DNA from: CAZAPO01 sp044841755
Lineage (GTDB): Bacteria; Bacteroidota; Bacteroidia; Flavobacteriales; Flavobacteriaceae
DNA: 64,000 bases
Assembly (NCBI GenBank): GCA_044841755.1
Contig: JAXOFM010000001.1
Span: 248,001-312,000 of the forward strand
Direction: 5' to 3'
The position numbers and the translations under genes were made by a program. Below the pieces are notes generated by a model. The model made no database searches. It saw only the letters and a program-made list of their open reading frames with translations, and was not told where the DNA came from. This document shows positions 28,301 to 35,976 of the stretch, piece by piece. Numbering within the stretch: position 1 is the stretch's first letter; the number at the start of each line of letters is the position of its first letter.

Positions 28301-28681
28301 TAGGAAACCGTCATCATTAATATCTGCCATTGTCACTCCTGTATACCAGCGGTCATCACCTGCTACTCCAGCAGAGATAGAAATGTCTTCAAACTTTAAG
28401 TCTCCTTTGTTCAGGTATAACTTGTTCTCAACCATATTCCCAGTAAAGAACAAATCATGTAATCCATCATTATTGATATCTCCAACTGATACTCCTCCTC
28501 CCATATACATATATGCATAAGTGAGATAATTTAAAGAATCTGTTTCTGTAAGTGTATTAGAAAAGTTTACTCCTGATTGGTCAGAACCTAATCTATTAAA
28601 AACTTTAGAAGTTGTTTTTGTTTCGTTTTCACATCCCATGAAAACTAATGTCAATCCAGCTAAAACTAAAAGCTTTTTCAT
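25397..28681 (-). CDS. CRTAC1/ASPIC-UnbV-type VCBS repeat lipoprotein
   Basis: 1094 residues. Lipoprotein signal with Cys at residue 17 (VFMGCEN). At least twelve FG-GAP/VCBS units with Asp-rich calcium loops of the type DxNxDGxxD (for example GDINNDGLHDLFFTGN, DYDLDGDLDLYVANY) form one or two beta-propellers. An ASPIC/UnbV domain at about 500-580 shows LGARVYVTSE, LSRGFQSSVAPELHFGLN and LKVVWPDG. Such proteins are frequent next to SusC/SusD pairs in Flavobacteriia and probably sit at the cell surface as binding or adhesion proteins. It follows the SusD gene on the same strand behind a strong hairpin, so expression is probably lower than that of susCD. Confidence 0.88.
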   Translation of the reverse strand: MKKLLVLAGLTLVFMGCENETKTTSKVFNRLGSDQSGVNFSNTLTETDSLNYLTYAYMYMGGGVSVGDINNDGLHDLFFTGNMVENKLYLNKGDLKFEDISISAGVAGDDRWYTGVTMADINDDGFLDIYCSVAGKDGVKENQLFINNGDNTFSEKAKEYGIADIGNSVQATFFDYDLDGDLDLYVANYPPTAFNAPNSYYKFKMGYVKDEETDKLYRNDGSAFVDVSEEAGIRTFGLSLSATVGDVNNDGYPDVYISNDFSSPDLFYINNGDGTFSEKVKELTAHTAFYGMGVDIADYNNDQLLDIIQVDMMAQNNRRQKANMASMNPQLFWGTVNAGFHYQYMQNNLQLNNGLMVDGDPGFSDVARLAGVSSTDWSWGPLFADLDNDGLKDLFISNGTRREINNRDFFIEYNNKKPGEIDFLEETLKIPSEKIDNFVYRNDGDLGFDQVNKEWGIEFPGFSNGVVYVDLDNDGDLEIVLNNIDDEAVIFENKSSENNNYLMVSFEGAKGNRDALGARVYVTSETQTQMHELTLSRGFQSSVAPELHFGLNQDDVVSELKVVWPDGKEETLTNVKANQKLVLKYEKALAAEKADTNKGQLFAQVEEEVFPKHQHLENYYDDFVDQVLLPHKMSHFGPALAVGDLNNDGLDDYYIGASSGAAGIIYVQSADKFEKLDTKVFDQHLMNEDVGALIFDADADGDNDLYVVSGGYEFNANSELLQDRLYLNDGQGNFTYAKDALPQNFTSGSKVYQADFNDDGKKDLLVLGRQQPRNYPEAVSSTILYNVSSSADAKFDDVTDRVAPDLKSFGMATDAVITDVNGDGKEDFIIVGEWMPIHVFVNINDSFKDISEKMGITEDQTAWWWSIEQGDFDNDGDMDYLVGNNGLNYKYQATEDEPFELFVNDFDKNNKNDLVLSYYNEGEQYPVRGRECSSQQIPAIKSKFKDYESFSEATLVDIYTKTDLRKATHYQVKSFSSIYLENDNGKFIIHNLPTQAQLSSINRFIVRDFNDDGNADALLAGNLHVSEIETTRNDAAFGLLMLGDGQGNFIPQTSMESGFFAPGDVKDMSTIKVGDKEMVLIAKNSDYLQAIEIK

Positions 28682-28720
28682 GAATAAAAAATGGATTAAA
28701 GTAGAAGTGTAAAAATAAAA

Positions 28721-28750
28721 AAACAGAGCGTTTTAATCAACGCTCTGTTT
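28721..28750 (-). terminator. Strong terminator between susD-like and VCBS genes
   Basis: Perfect 12-base arms aaacagagcgtt (28721-28732) and aacgctctgttt (28739-28750) with a six-base loop; on the minus strand a T-rich tract follows. It begins 30 bases after the SusD-like stop. It should end most susCD transcripts before the VCBS gene at 25397-28681. Confidence 0.85.
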
Positions 28751-28779
28751 CACTTTTATTTAAAAAATTCAAATAATTA

Positions 28780-30477
28780 TTACCAATCAGGGTTTTGTGT
28801 TAATGCACCACCAGATTGGTCAATTGCTCCAACAGGAACAGGGAATAAATTATGTCTAGACTGATAAGCTGAGAACTTTCCATCGTAATTAGATTGATCC
28901 ATAGTTCTCTTCTCGTTAGTTATGTATTCAGCCATAATAGTTTCTCCGTTACCATATCTTCTAATATCAAATAATCTATGACCTTCCATACTCAACTCTA
29001 AACGACGCTCCATACGAACGGCCTTTCTTGCCGTTGCTTGATCAGCAAAAGTTCCATAAGTAGCTATATCATAATTAGCTGCATCTGTCGCTCCACCATC
29101 ATTGGAAACTCTTGTCATATCTATTGCTCTTTGACGTACTTGATCTACATAACCCACTGCTTTAGCAAGGTCATTTGTTTCAACAGCCGCTTCAGCAGCC
29201 ATTAACAATACATCTGCATAACGGATAATGTTATAGTTGATTCCTGAATGTTGTTGACCCCAGTTTCCTGATCCTTGATTTGCCGATTCGCCATTATAAT
29301 AAACATTCTTTTTAGCAATATATGGTCCAGAGATGTCTGAGAATCCTGCACGAACCCAGCTACTACCAGGGTGAAGATCCCAGTTATTGTAGTTAATTCC
29401 TCTTCGTCCAATTGTATAATCAATTCTTGGATCTAGTGGCCCAGTATGTGGCGTAAATGCATCTCCTGAAGTAATACCATAATCATTTGTTACATCAGTT
29501 TGATTATATGTATCCAACAACGGAAGTCCGGCACCATCAGTCTGGAATGTATTTGCAAGATCCTGACTAGGTTGATAGAATCCACAACACCATCCATTAG
29601 GTCCTCCAAAGTTTAATGTACCTCCTTGGTTACCGTTAGGAGCAAATGCCCCACCAGCTGTATCAAAGTTGATAGAAAAAACTGCTTCTGATCCAAGCTC
29701 ACCTGCTAAGCGGAAATTATCAACAAATTCCGGCAATAGCGCATATGGACCATTATTGATCACATCATCTAAAGTTGTTAAAGCACCTGACCAATTACCT
29801 TGATATAACTGAATTTTTCCTAAATAAGCCTTAGCTGCCCAAGAATTTGCTCTTGCCGCTTCAGCTCCTTGACTAGCAGGAAGATTATTTACAGCAAAAG
29901 TCATATCTGCCTCTGCCTGTGCCCAAACTGCTGCAGGATCATTATTAGGTTGATTAAACTCAAAATTATCAAAGTTCTCTTTTGAAACAATTGAAGCATA
30001 TCCATACTGTCTTGCTAATTCAAAATAATAGTGTCCTCTTAAAAAATATGCTTGCGCTAATTGATTTGTAAAAGCAGAAGGATCATCTCCTCCTTCAATT
30101 ACACTAATCACAGCATTAGATCTATTCACACCTGCATATAATGCACGCCACTTACCAGCTATATAATCGTTACCTGTATTCCAGTTAAATGTTTCGAGGT
30201 TCATCAATGTTTGCTGGTCACCATCTGTTGATCCCTTATGTGCATCATCAGAAATAGCATCCGACCACCAGTTGTCTCCTGTTGCTTGCCAACCTCCAGA
30301 AACACCAGAAATACCATCCAGCGAACTATAAGCTGCTGTTAATAAGAAATCAATCCCCGCCGGCGTTTGTAATGACGCAGGGTTTAATGAACCAATTTCA
30401 ACCGTCTCAGTAAAATCATCGCTACATGCTAGTATTCCTACTATCATGAAAGCTACTAAATAAATTTTCTTCTTCAT
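28780..30477 (-). CDS. RagB/SusD family lipoprotein (first pair)
   Basis: 565 residues from ATG 30477, chosen because MKKKIYLVAFMIVGILACSDD is a lipoprotein signal (Cys 18) and leaves a four-base gap to the SusC stop; an upstream ATG at 30495 would overlap susC. The N-terminal TPR-like SusD domain (QAYFLRGHYYFELARQYG) and the C-terminal RagB segment (YADVLLMAAEAA, then VRMERRLELSMEGHRLFDIRRYG) are typical. SusD proteins are surface lids on the SusC barrel that capture oligomers. It is co-transcribed with susC upstream. The ligand is unknown; no glycoside hydrolase lies nearby. Confidence 0.93.
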   Translation of the reverse strand: MKKKIYLVAFMIVGILACSDDFTETVEIGSLNPASLQTPAGIDFLLTAAYSSLDGISGVSGGWQATGDNWWSDAISDDAHKGSTDGDQQTLMNLETFNWNTGNDYIAGKWRALYAGVNRSNAVISVIEGGDDPSAFTNQLAQAYFLRGHYYFELARQYGYASIVSKENFDNFEFNQPNNDPAAVWAQAEADMTFAVNNLPASQGAEAARANSWAAKAYLGKIQLYQGNWSGALTTLDDVINNGPYALLPEFVDNFRLAGELGSEAVFSINFDTAGGAFAPNGNQGGTLNFGGPNGWCCGFYQPSQDLANTFQTDGAGLPLLDTYNQTDVTNDYGITSGDAFTPHTGPLDPRIDYTIGRRGINYNNWDLHPGSSWVRAGFSDISGPYIAKKNVYYNGESANQGSGNWGQQHSGINYNIIRYADVLLMAAEAAVETNDLAKAVGYVDQVRQRAIDMTRVSNDGGATDAANYDIATYGTFADQATARKAVRMERRLELSMEGHRLFDIRRYGNGETIMAEYITNEKRTMDQSNYDGKFSAYQSRHNLFPVPVGAIDQSGGALTQNPDW

Positions 30478-30481
30478 TTTA

Positions 30482-33400
30482 TTAAAATTTAACATTTACT
30501 CCTAAACTATAAATACTAGATAATGGATAAGTTCTTTCGTCAACTCCCAAATTAAGTATTCCACCTCCCGCAACTTCTGGGTCAATACCTTGATAATCTG
30601 TAATTGTTAATAAATTAGTTCCTTGTAAATAAATTCTACAAGAAGCCATTTTTAGATCTGAAAGTACATTATCTGGTAAACTATATCCTATTTGTAAGTT
30701 CTTTAAACGTACAAATGAACCGTCCTCTACAAAATATGAATTTGAATTAATTTCGTTACCAAATAACGACCAGCTCAATGCAGGTAATGTCGCATTTTGG
30801 TTAGAAGGTGTCCAAGAATCAAGTACTCTTGTTCCTCTATTACCATTAGGGAATAATGGGAAGTCTTGGAATACCTTGTTACGGTTAATAAGGTCATTAC
30901 CAACAGAACCATTAAAGAATGCCGAAACATCCCATCCTTTATATTGAGCGTTTAAGTTCAGCCCAAACGTAAAGTCAGGGTGAGGATTTCCAATAAAAGT
31001 TCTGTCATCATCATTAACGGTTCCATCACCATTAACATCTTCAAACGTCCAACGACCATTAGAATCAAATCCAGAAATTATTCTTCCAAAATATTCAGAT
31101 ATTGCATTTCCTTCCTCTGTTCTTGTATAAGACCCTGTCCAAGAATATGCACCTCCAATAACCGGAGCACCATCAATTAACTCATTTACTTTATTCTTAT
31201 AAGCTGAAACATTCAAGTCTGCACCAAAACTAAGACCACTATCGAATGTATTATAATAAGATAAATTAATATCAACACCTGTATTCTGGATCTCACCTAA
31301 GTTCACAAACGGTGCTCCAGAATCAATAGCAGTAGTACTTACTATGTTATTGTTTCTAGCAATTAAACCATCAGTAGTAATTTTAAAGAATTCTACTGAG
31401 GCATTTACTTTACTATCAAACATACCTAATTCAACACCAAAGTTCTGTGTAATACTGCGCTCCCAAACTAGGTTAGGATTTCCTGGCTGCTGTAAAAACG
31501 CTCCCGGAGAAACTGAACCACTACCATCAAAAACATAGTTCGCGTTGTTCTGGTTAAATGCATAGGTAGTAATACCAGGACTATTAATAGGAATATTATC
31601 ATTACCTAATTCTCCATACGAAGCCTTAAGCCTAGCTCTATTAATAAAAATGTCATCTGGGAAGAAATTTTCTTTACTTAATTCCCATCCTGCACTTACC
31701 GCAGGGAAAACATCATCTTTATTATCCTCGAAGAACCTTGAAGATTTATCGTAACGAACCGATGCAGTTAAGAAATACTTAGACGCATAGTTATAATCTG
31801 CCGTAGCAAAAAGAGAATATAATGAATTTTGGTTTTCATATGCCCAATCAAAGTTTGCAGGACCAAAGTGATTACTACCGTTTAAAAGGTAAAAATCTGG
31901 TGACTCACTAGAAAAATCAGTAGCGGAAGCCTGTTTTCCTTTTGCATTATTTTGAATTGCCTCAACACCGATTAAAGCATTTAATTTATGATCGCCAAAA
32001 GTCTTTCTATAGTTCAATGTGTTAGTCCAAGTCCAAGTAGTAATAGTTTGGTCTTGTTCTGCCAGGGTATTGAATCCTCTAGGTTCTGCAGTTTCTGGAT
32101 TTAAAGGAGTGAAAACTCTTTGATCTATTGATCTAAAACTTCCAGCTAACTGTGTCTTAGCAGTTAATCCATCTAAGATTTCAAGAGACATATAAACATC
32201 ACCGAATGATCTTAAATTCTTTTGATAATTATCTCGAGCTCTATAAAGTAACGAGTAAGGGTTTTGTGCGTTTGATAAACCGCTTGAGTTACTATATGTA
32301 CCGGCAAAATTTCCATCATTATCATAAACTGGAACTAAAGGAGAAATTCTCACTGCCATTTCTGATGCAGTTCCTTCACCAAATTGATTCTTTGAATAGG
32401 CAACATTTAAATGTTGACCAATTCTAACTTTTCCAATTTTAAATTCATTGTTTACTTGTACATTTCCTCTATTGAAAGAAGTATGCTTTAACACACCATC
32501 TCTACTTAGATATCCAAAAGAAACAAAACTCTTGCTACCTTCCGTACCACCAGAAATTGAAACTGAAGTACTTGTTACTGGAGCAGAACGTGTAATTTCA
32601 TTCCACCAGTTAGTTCCGTTTGGTCTCACATTTACACTAGCAGGTACTCCTTGAAGTGTTGAAGGTATTACAGGAGTAGCTCCACTACCATATTGAGGGT
32701 GATTAGGAGATGCTCCATCATTAGCATATGATTGCCAATAAACTTCACCTAGTTGCTGTGCATTTAACATATCTGGATCGCTAATTACACTTTGAGTACC
32801 CGTATAAATATCAACAGATACCGTAGTTTTTTGTGCATTATAGCTTCCTGATTTAGTTGTTATAATGATAACCCCGTTCGCAGCACGAGCTCCATATATA
32901 GAAGCTGCACCATCCTTTAATACGTTCATCTGATCAATATCGTTTGGATTGATAGCATTAAGAACGCTAGGATCTTGAGTTTGTACACCGTCAATAATAT
33001 ATAATGGTCCAGTACCAGAAGTAAAGGTTCCAAAACCACGTACATTAACATTAGGAGTACTACCTGGAGCTCCATTATTTACTACAGTAACCCCCGAAAC
33101 TCTACCTTGTAATGCTTCAGCCGCATTCTGAACAGGAACCTTCAAGGCTTCATCTACATCTACCGAAGCAACCGAACCTGTAATTTCACCTCTTGTTTGA
33201 GTTGAATAACCAGTTACAATAACCTCGCTCAATTGAGCTACATCTTCTTCAAGAGTTACATTGATCACTGATTGACCATTAACCACAACTTCTTGAGTGA
33301 CATACCCAACATAACTAAAAACTAGAACACCAGAACCTGCATCGATAGAATAGTTACCATCAAAATCAGTTTGTGTACCAGTAGTTGTGCCTTTTACTAA

Positions 33401-33526
33401 AATATTCACACCTGCCAACGGACCACTGGCATCAGAAACTGTACCAGTTACTGTCTGAGCGTAAATCACACTTCCGGCCAAAAGGAAGACGGGAAGTAAG
33501 AACGTCTTAAGTAATTTGTTTTTCAT
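30482..33526 (-). CDS. SusC/RagA family TonB-linked outer membrane protein (first pair)
   Basis: 1014 residues. Signal peptide 1-23, a carboxypeptidase-D-like regulatory domain at about 24-100 (VTGTVSDASGPLAGVNILVK), a TonB-box-like segment (SEVIVTGYSTQ), a plug domain at about 120-230 (VRGFGTFTSGTGPLYIIDGV, then DGAASIYGARAANGVIIITT) and a C-terminal beta-barrel ending YSLGVNVKF. It imports large nutrients across the outer membrane with energy from TonB. The gene leads the susC-susD unit. A LacI-type palindrome lies upstream at 33676-33691 after a leader of about 150 bases. Confidence 0.95.
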   Translation of the reverse strand: MKNKLLKTFLLPVFLLAGSVIYAQTVTGTVSDASGPLAGVNILVKGTTTGTQTDFDGNYSIDAGSGVLVFSYVGYVTQEVVVNGQSVINVTLEEDVAQLSEVIVTGYSTQTRGEITGSVASVDVDEALKVPVQNAAEALQGRVSGVTVVNNGAPGSTPNVNVRGFGTFTSGTGPLYIIDGVQTQDPSVLNAINPNDIDQMNVLKDGAASIYGARAANGVIIITTKSGSYNAQKTTVSVDIYTGTQSVISDPDMLNAQQLGEVYWQSYANDGASPNHPQYGSGATPVIPSTLQGVPASVNVRPNGTNWWNEITRSAPVTSTSVSISGGTEGSKSFVSFGYLSRDGVLKHTSFNRGNVQVNNEFKIGKVRIGQHLNVAYSKNQFGEGTASEMAVRISPLVPVYDNDGNFAGTYSNSSGLSNAQNPYSLLYRARDNYQKNLRSFGDVYMSLEILDGLTAKTQLAGSFRSIDQRVFTPLNPETAEPRGFNTLAEQDQTITTWTWTNTLNYRKTFGDHKLNALIGVEAIQNNAKGKQASATDFSSESPDFYLLNGSNHFGPANFDWAYENQNSLYSLFATADYNYASKYFLTASVRYDKSSRFFEDNKDDVFPAVSAGWELSKENFFPDDIFINRARLKASYGELGNDNIPINSPGITTYAFNQNNANYVFDGSGSVSPGAFLQQPGNPNLVWERSITQNFGVELGMFDSKVNASVEFFKITTDGLIARNNNIVSTTAIDSGAPFVNLGEIQNTGVDINLSYYNTFDSGLSFGADLNVSAYKNKVNELIDGAPVIGGAYSWTGSYTRTEEGNAISEYFGRIISGFDSNGRWTFEDVNGDGTVNDDDRTFIGNPHPDFTFGLNLNAQYKGWDVSAFFNGSVGNDLINRNKVFQDFPLFPNGNRGTRVLDSWTPSNQNATLPALSWSLFGNEINSNSYFVEDGSFVRLKNLQIGYSLPDNVLSDLKMASCRIYLQGTNLLTITDYQGIDPEVAGGGILNLGVDERTYPLSSIYSLGVNVKF

Positions 33527-33620
33527 ATTAGATTAGTATTCAAAGTTAATTAAATTATTGTTTAATCGATTAGTAATTTATCAATAAAATATCGTGTAAA
33601 TTAATGATATCCTGCTAAAT

Positions 33621-33668
33621 TTGCCAATTTTTTTTGCATCCTAAAATTTTAGTATGAAAAATTGGCAA
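33621..33668. repeat. Nested inverted repeats in the susC leader
   Basis: Outer arms ttgccaattttt and aaaaattggcaa pair perfectly over 12 bases; the 24-base loop holds the self-complementary ctaaaattttag. It could be a second operator pair or a structured leader. It lies eight bases from the LacI-type palindrome. Confidence 0.6.
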
Positions 33669-33675
33669 GTTTACA

Positions 33676-33691
33676 ACGAAAACGTTTTCGT
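33676..33691. promoter_or_regulatory. LacI-family operator palindrome acgaaaacgttttcgt
   Basis: A perfect 16-base palindrome with the central CG and AAAACGTTTT form typical of LacI-family operators. It lies 150 bases upstream of the susC start, so it probably controls the first susCD unit. No LacI-type regulator gene is in the window, so the repressor must be encoded elsewhere. Confidence 0.65.
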
Positions 33692-33896
33692 AAAATATTT
33701 ACCCTTTAAAAGAAAAATTTACACTTTTTTACGACTGCTTTTTTTGCAATTTTTAATGTTTCGACACATTAACTGAAACTAAATATTATAATAGTCTCTC
33801 CTTAAATGAAATTAATTATACAAACAACATTTAATTGGAGCTAAACGACAAAAAAAACGTGATAAGCTTTTAAATTAGAATCTTAAAACTTTAGTA

Positions 33897-34445
33897 TTAA
33901 AGAGAAAGGTAACTACCACTATAGGTGCCGTTAATTACCTGGGCGTCTTTACGTGCAAAAGAAAAAGATAAGCTTATAAAGTTTTCTGTTATTTCATTAA
34001 TTTGTATGGCTGCAGCCAACAAAAAATTATCTGCCTCTGAATCGTCATCAGACAATAATGCAGTTCCAGTTACGAACTCTCCATTTTCAATACTCCCTTC
34101 AACAAATATCTCATAGTCATGTACCTGTGAATAGGTGATCCTTTGAAGTTCTAGGTCTGTAAGATTGAATCTGACCAATGAAACATCTGAATAATCATTC
34201 CCAGAGTTTATATCCTCGATAGTTTTATTTGATAATATAATTTCAATATCACTTGGATTGTTATTATTACCTGGTGTTTCGTCATGAATGATTATACTGT
34301 TTAATTCATATGGTCTATTAGCGAAGGTAAATCGATTATTTTCAAGGTTAGTATCGAAAGAAAAACCATCATCACCCTCAAGACAACTACTTGTAAAAGC
34401 TATTATGAAAATAGCAATACAATATTTAACAAATTTTAATTTCAT
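33897..34445 (-). CDS. Hypothetical lipoprotein
   Basis: 182 residues. Lipoprotein signal with Cys near residue 21 (AFTSSCLEG). The mature protein is acidic and beta-rich, with no motif I recognise; it includes a DETPGNNNNPSD loop and ends SFARKDAQVINGTYSGSYLSL. It follows the second susD on the same strand but is separated by a strong terminator hairpin, so it may be read only by leakage or from its own promoter. It may be a surface accessory protein of the neighbouring importers, by position only. Confidence 0.75.
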   Translation of the reverse strand: MKLKFVKYCIAIFIIAFTSSCLEGDDGFSFDTNLENNRFTFANRPYELNSIIIHDETPGNNNNPSDIEIILSNKTIEDINSGNDYSDVSLVRFNLTDLELQRITYSQVHDYEIFVEGSIENGEFVTGTALLSDDDSEADNFLLAAAIQINEITENFISLSFSFARKDAQVINGTYSGSYLSL

Positions 34446-34488
34446 AGCTTATAATATAGATTTGATAAAGTTAATCATATTTAATAAA

Positions 34489-34520
34489 AAAAGAGGCTGT
34501 TTAAAATAACAACCTCTTTT
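34489..34520 (-). terminator. Terminator after the second susD-like gene
   Basis: Arms aaaagaggctgtt (34489-34501) and aacaacctctttt (34508-34520) pair at 12 of 13 positions around a six-base loop, followed on the minus strand by a T7 run. It begins 20 bases after the SusD-like stop. Confidence 0.85.
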
Positions 34521-34539
34521 AACTTAAAAACTAATTCAA

Positions 34540-35964
34540 TTATTGATTAACTGCAGTTTTAGTAAATATACCTGGATCCTCTGCTGGCGCATTGGAATTT
34601 GAGTTCAACGCAGTAGTTGAATACGGCATTCTTTCTGGATAAGGTGCACTTGGTCCGTCTTGTAAAAAGTAAGGTACTGAAAATGCTCCGTCTGATTTGC
34701 GTAATCTTCTGGCGTCATTGTAAGGCATATGCATACCAAATCCTGAAACATAACGCTCTTCTATCACTTCACGGAGGAAAGCTGTTTTTGGATCAACATT
34801 ATCTGGATTCTCAACTCCTCCATTATCAAAATCAGCTTCTACAAATGCATCATACAAATATGACATTCCACTATAATTACCATTTACATGGGCTCCTGTA
34901 TTCATCCAAGCTCTAACATTATTTAGATAAGGAAGCCCATCAGCAACACTACCAGCTCTAGCTGCCGCTTCGGCCATTATTAGTTGATTTTCAAAATAGG
35001 TTGCCATATTTTGAGGCTCAAGCTGCTCAATAATACCATCATTAGCACTACCTCCAGAAGAATCAATAGTATAATATCCTCTTCTAGCTGTTTCATCTGT
35101 TTTTGCATGGTTTCTTGATAGTGGATTTGTGTCATCAAGAATTTGTAGCAAATAACTTTCGCTTCCGCCACTATTATTACCAATATCTCCAGCTCTAGCA
35201 CCTTCTAATATTGTCCAGAACAAATTATTGTTATCTGCAAGAGGGTCTGCAAGAGGTTGATATTTCATATCGCCGCTTGCATTTGCAATACCACTTTGTG
35301 CAGCAGATAAAGCCGAAGCATAATTCTTTTGGTGTAAAAAGAAACGAGCTTTTAATGTGTTTGCCGCAGCAATCCATTTTGTTTTATCTCCACCATAATA
35401 TATGTCCTCTGAAATACTTCCTGCACTAGCTGAATTTAATGTACTAATAGCATCATCTAATAGTGCTATTACTTGAGTATAAACATCTATTTGAGGATCA
35501 AAAACAGGATCTGAAATTTCAGAATTACCTGCTTCTGAAAAAGGAACATCACCAAAAAGTGAAGCTGCAGTTCCAAAAGCATGAGCCTGAACCACTTTAG
35601 CAATTCCAACTAATAGTCCACTGTTTGAATTTTCAATTATATGATTTGTATTAGTTAATACACCAACATATATTGCATTCCATTCTCCATTGGATTCTGC
35701 AGTTGATAAATTATACCCATAGATATTTGAATAAAGTGACGAAAAGCCAATTAACTGACCCGTATACATACCACTAATTCGATTAAGATGTCCACAATTT
35801 AACTGAACATTAGCTAACATACTACCTGTTAAGAATAATCGTTCTTCAACATCAGAAATAATAATATCATTAGGATTATCATTAATTCCTTCTACTATAT
35901 CTTCACATGACACTGTAGTAAGTAGTGCCATTGTTATGCATAATATATAAGATATTTTTTTCAT
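34540..35964 (-). CDS. SusD/RagB family lipoprotein, SusD-like_2 type (second pair)
   Basis: 474 residues, shorter than the first SusD. Lipoprotein signal with Cys near residue 20 (LTTVSCEDI). The SusD-like_2 form is suggested by LNDNPND-like INDNPNDI after the lipobox, VVQAHAFGTAASLFGDVPFSEAG near the middle and LIMAEAAARAG towards the C-terminus. It forms the surface lid for the SusC protein encoded 12 bases upstream. SusD-like_2 lipoproteins often serve peptide or non-glycan importers, which agrees with the M14 carboxypeptidase in the same operon. Confidence 0.9.
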   Translation of the reverse strand: MKKISYILCITMALLTTVSCEDIVEGINDNPNDIIISDVEERLFLTGSMLANVQLNCGHLNRISGMYTGQLIGFSSLYSNIYGYNLSTAESNGEWNAIYVGVLTNTNHIIENSNSGLLVGIAKVVQAHAFGTAASLFGDVPFSEAGNSEISDPVFDPQIDVYTQVIALLDDAISTLNSASAGSISEDIYYGGDKTKWIAAANTLKARFFLHQKNYASALSAAQSGIANASGDMKYQPLADPLADNNNLFWTILEGARAGDIGNNSGGSESYLLQILDDTNPLSRNHAKTDETARRGYYTIDSSGGSANDGIIEQLEPQNMATYFENQLIMAEAAARAGSVADGLPYLNNVRAWMNTGAHVNGNYSGMSYLYDAFVEADFDNGGVENPDNVDPKTAFLREVIEERYVSGFGMHMPYNDARRLRKSDGAFSVPYFLQDGPSAPYPERMPYSTTALNSNSNAPAEDPGIFTKTAVNQ

Positions 35965-35976
35965 AATTTCTTTTTT

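Larger units (their letters stand above)
33527..33896. other. 370-base regulatory region upstream of the first susCD pair
   Basis: No gene. Contents from the susC start outward: an AT-rich leader, a 12-base inverted repeat (33621-33632 and 33657-33668) with a second palindrome ctaaaattttag nested in its loop (33641-33652), then the LacI-type palindrome (33676-33691). The part at 33692-33896 towards the next gene is AT-rich with no feature I can support. Confidence 0.6.

Noticed and set aside
30478..30495. A longer start for the first SusD protein.
   Set aside because: It overlaps the susC stop and precedes a complete lipoprotein signal; ATG 30477 fits better.
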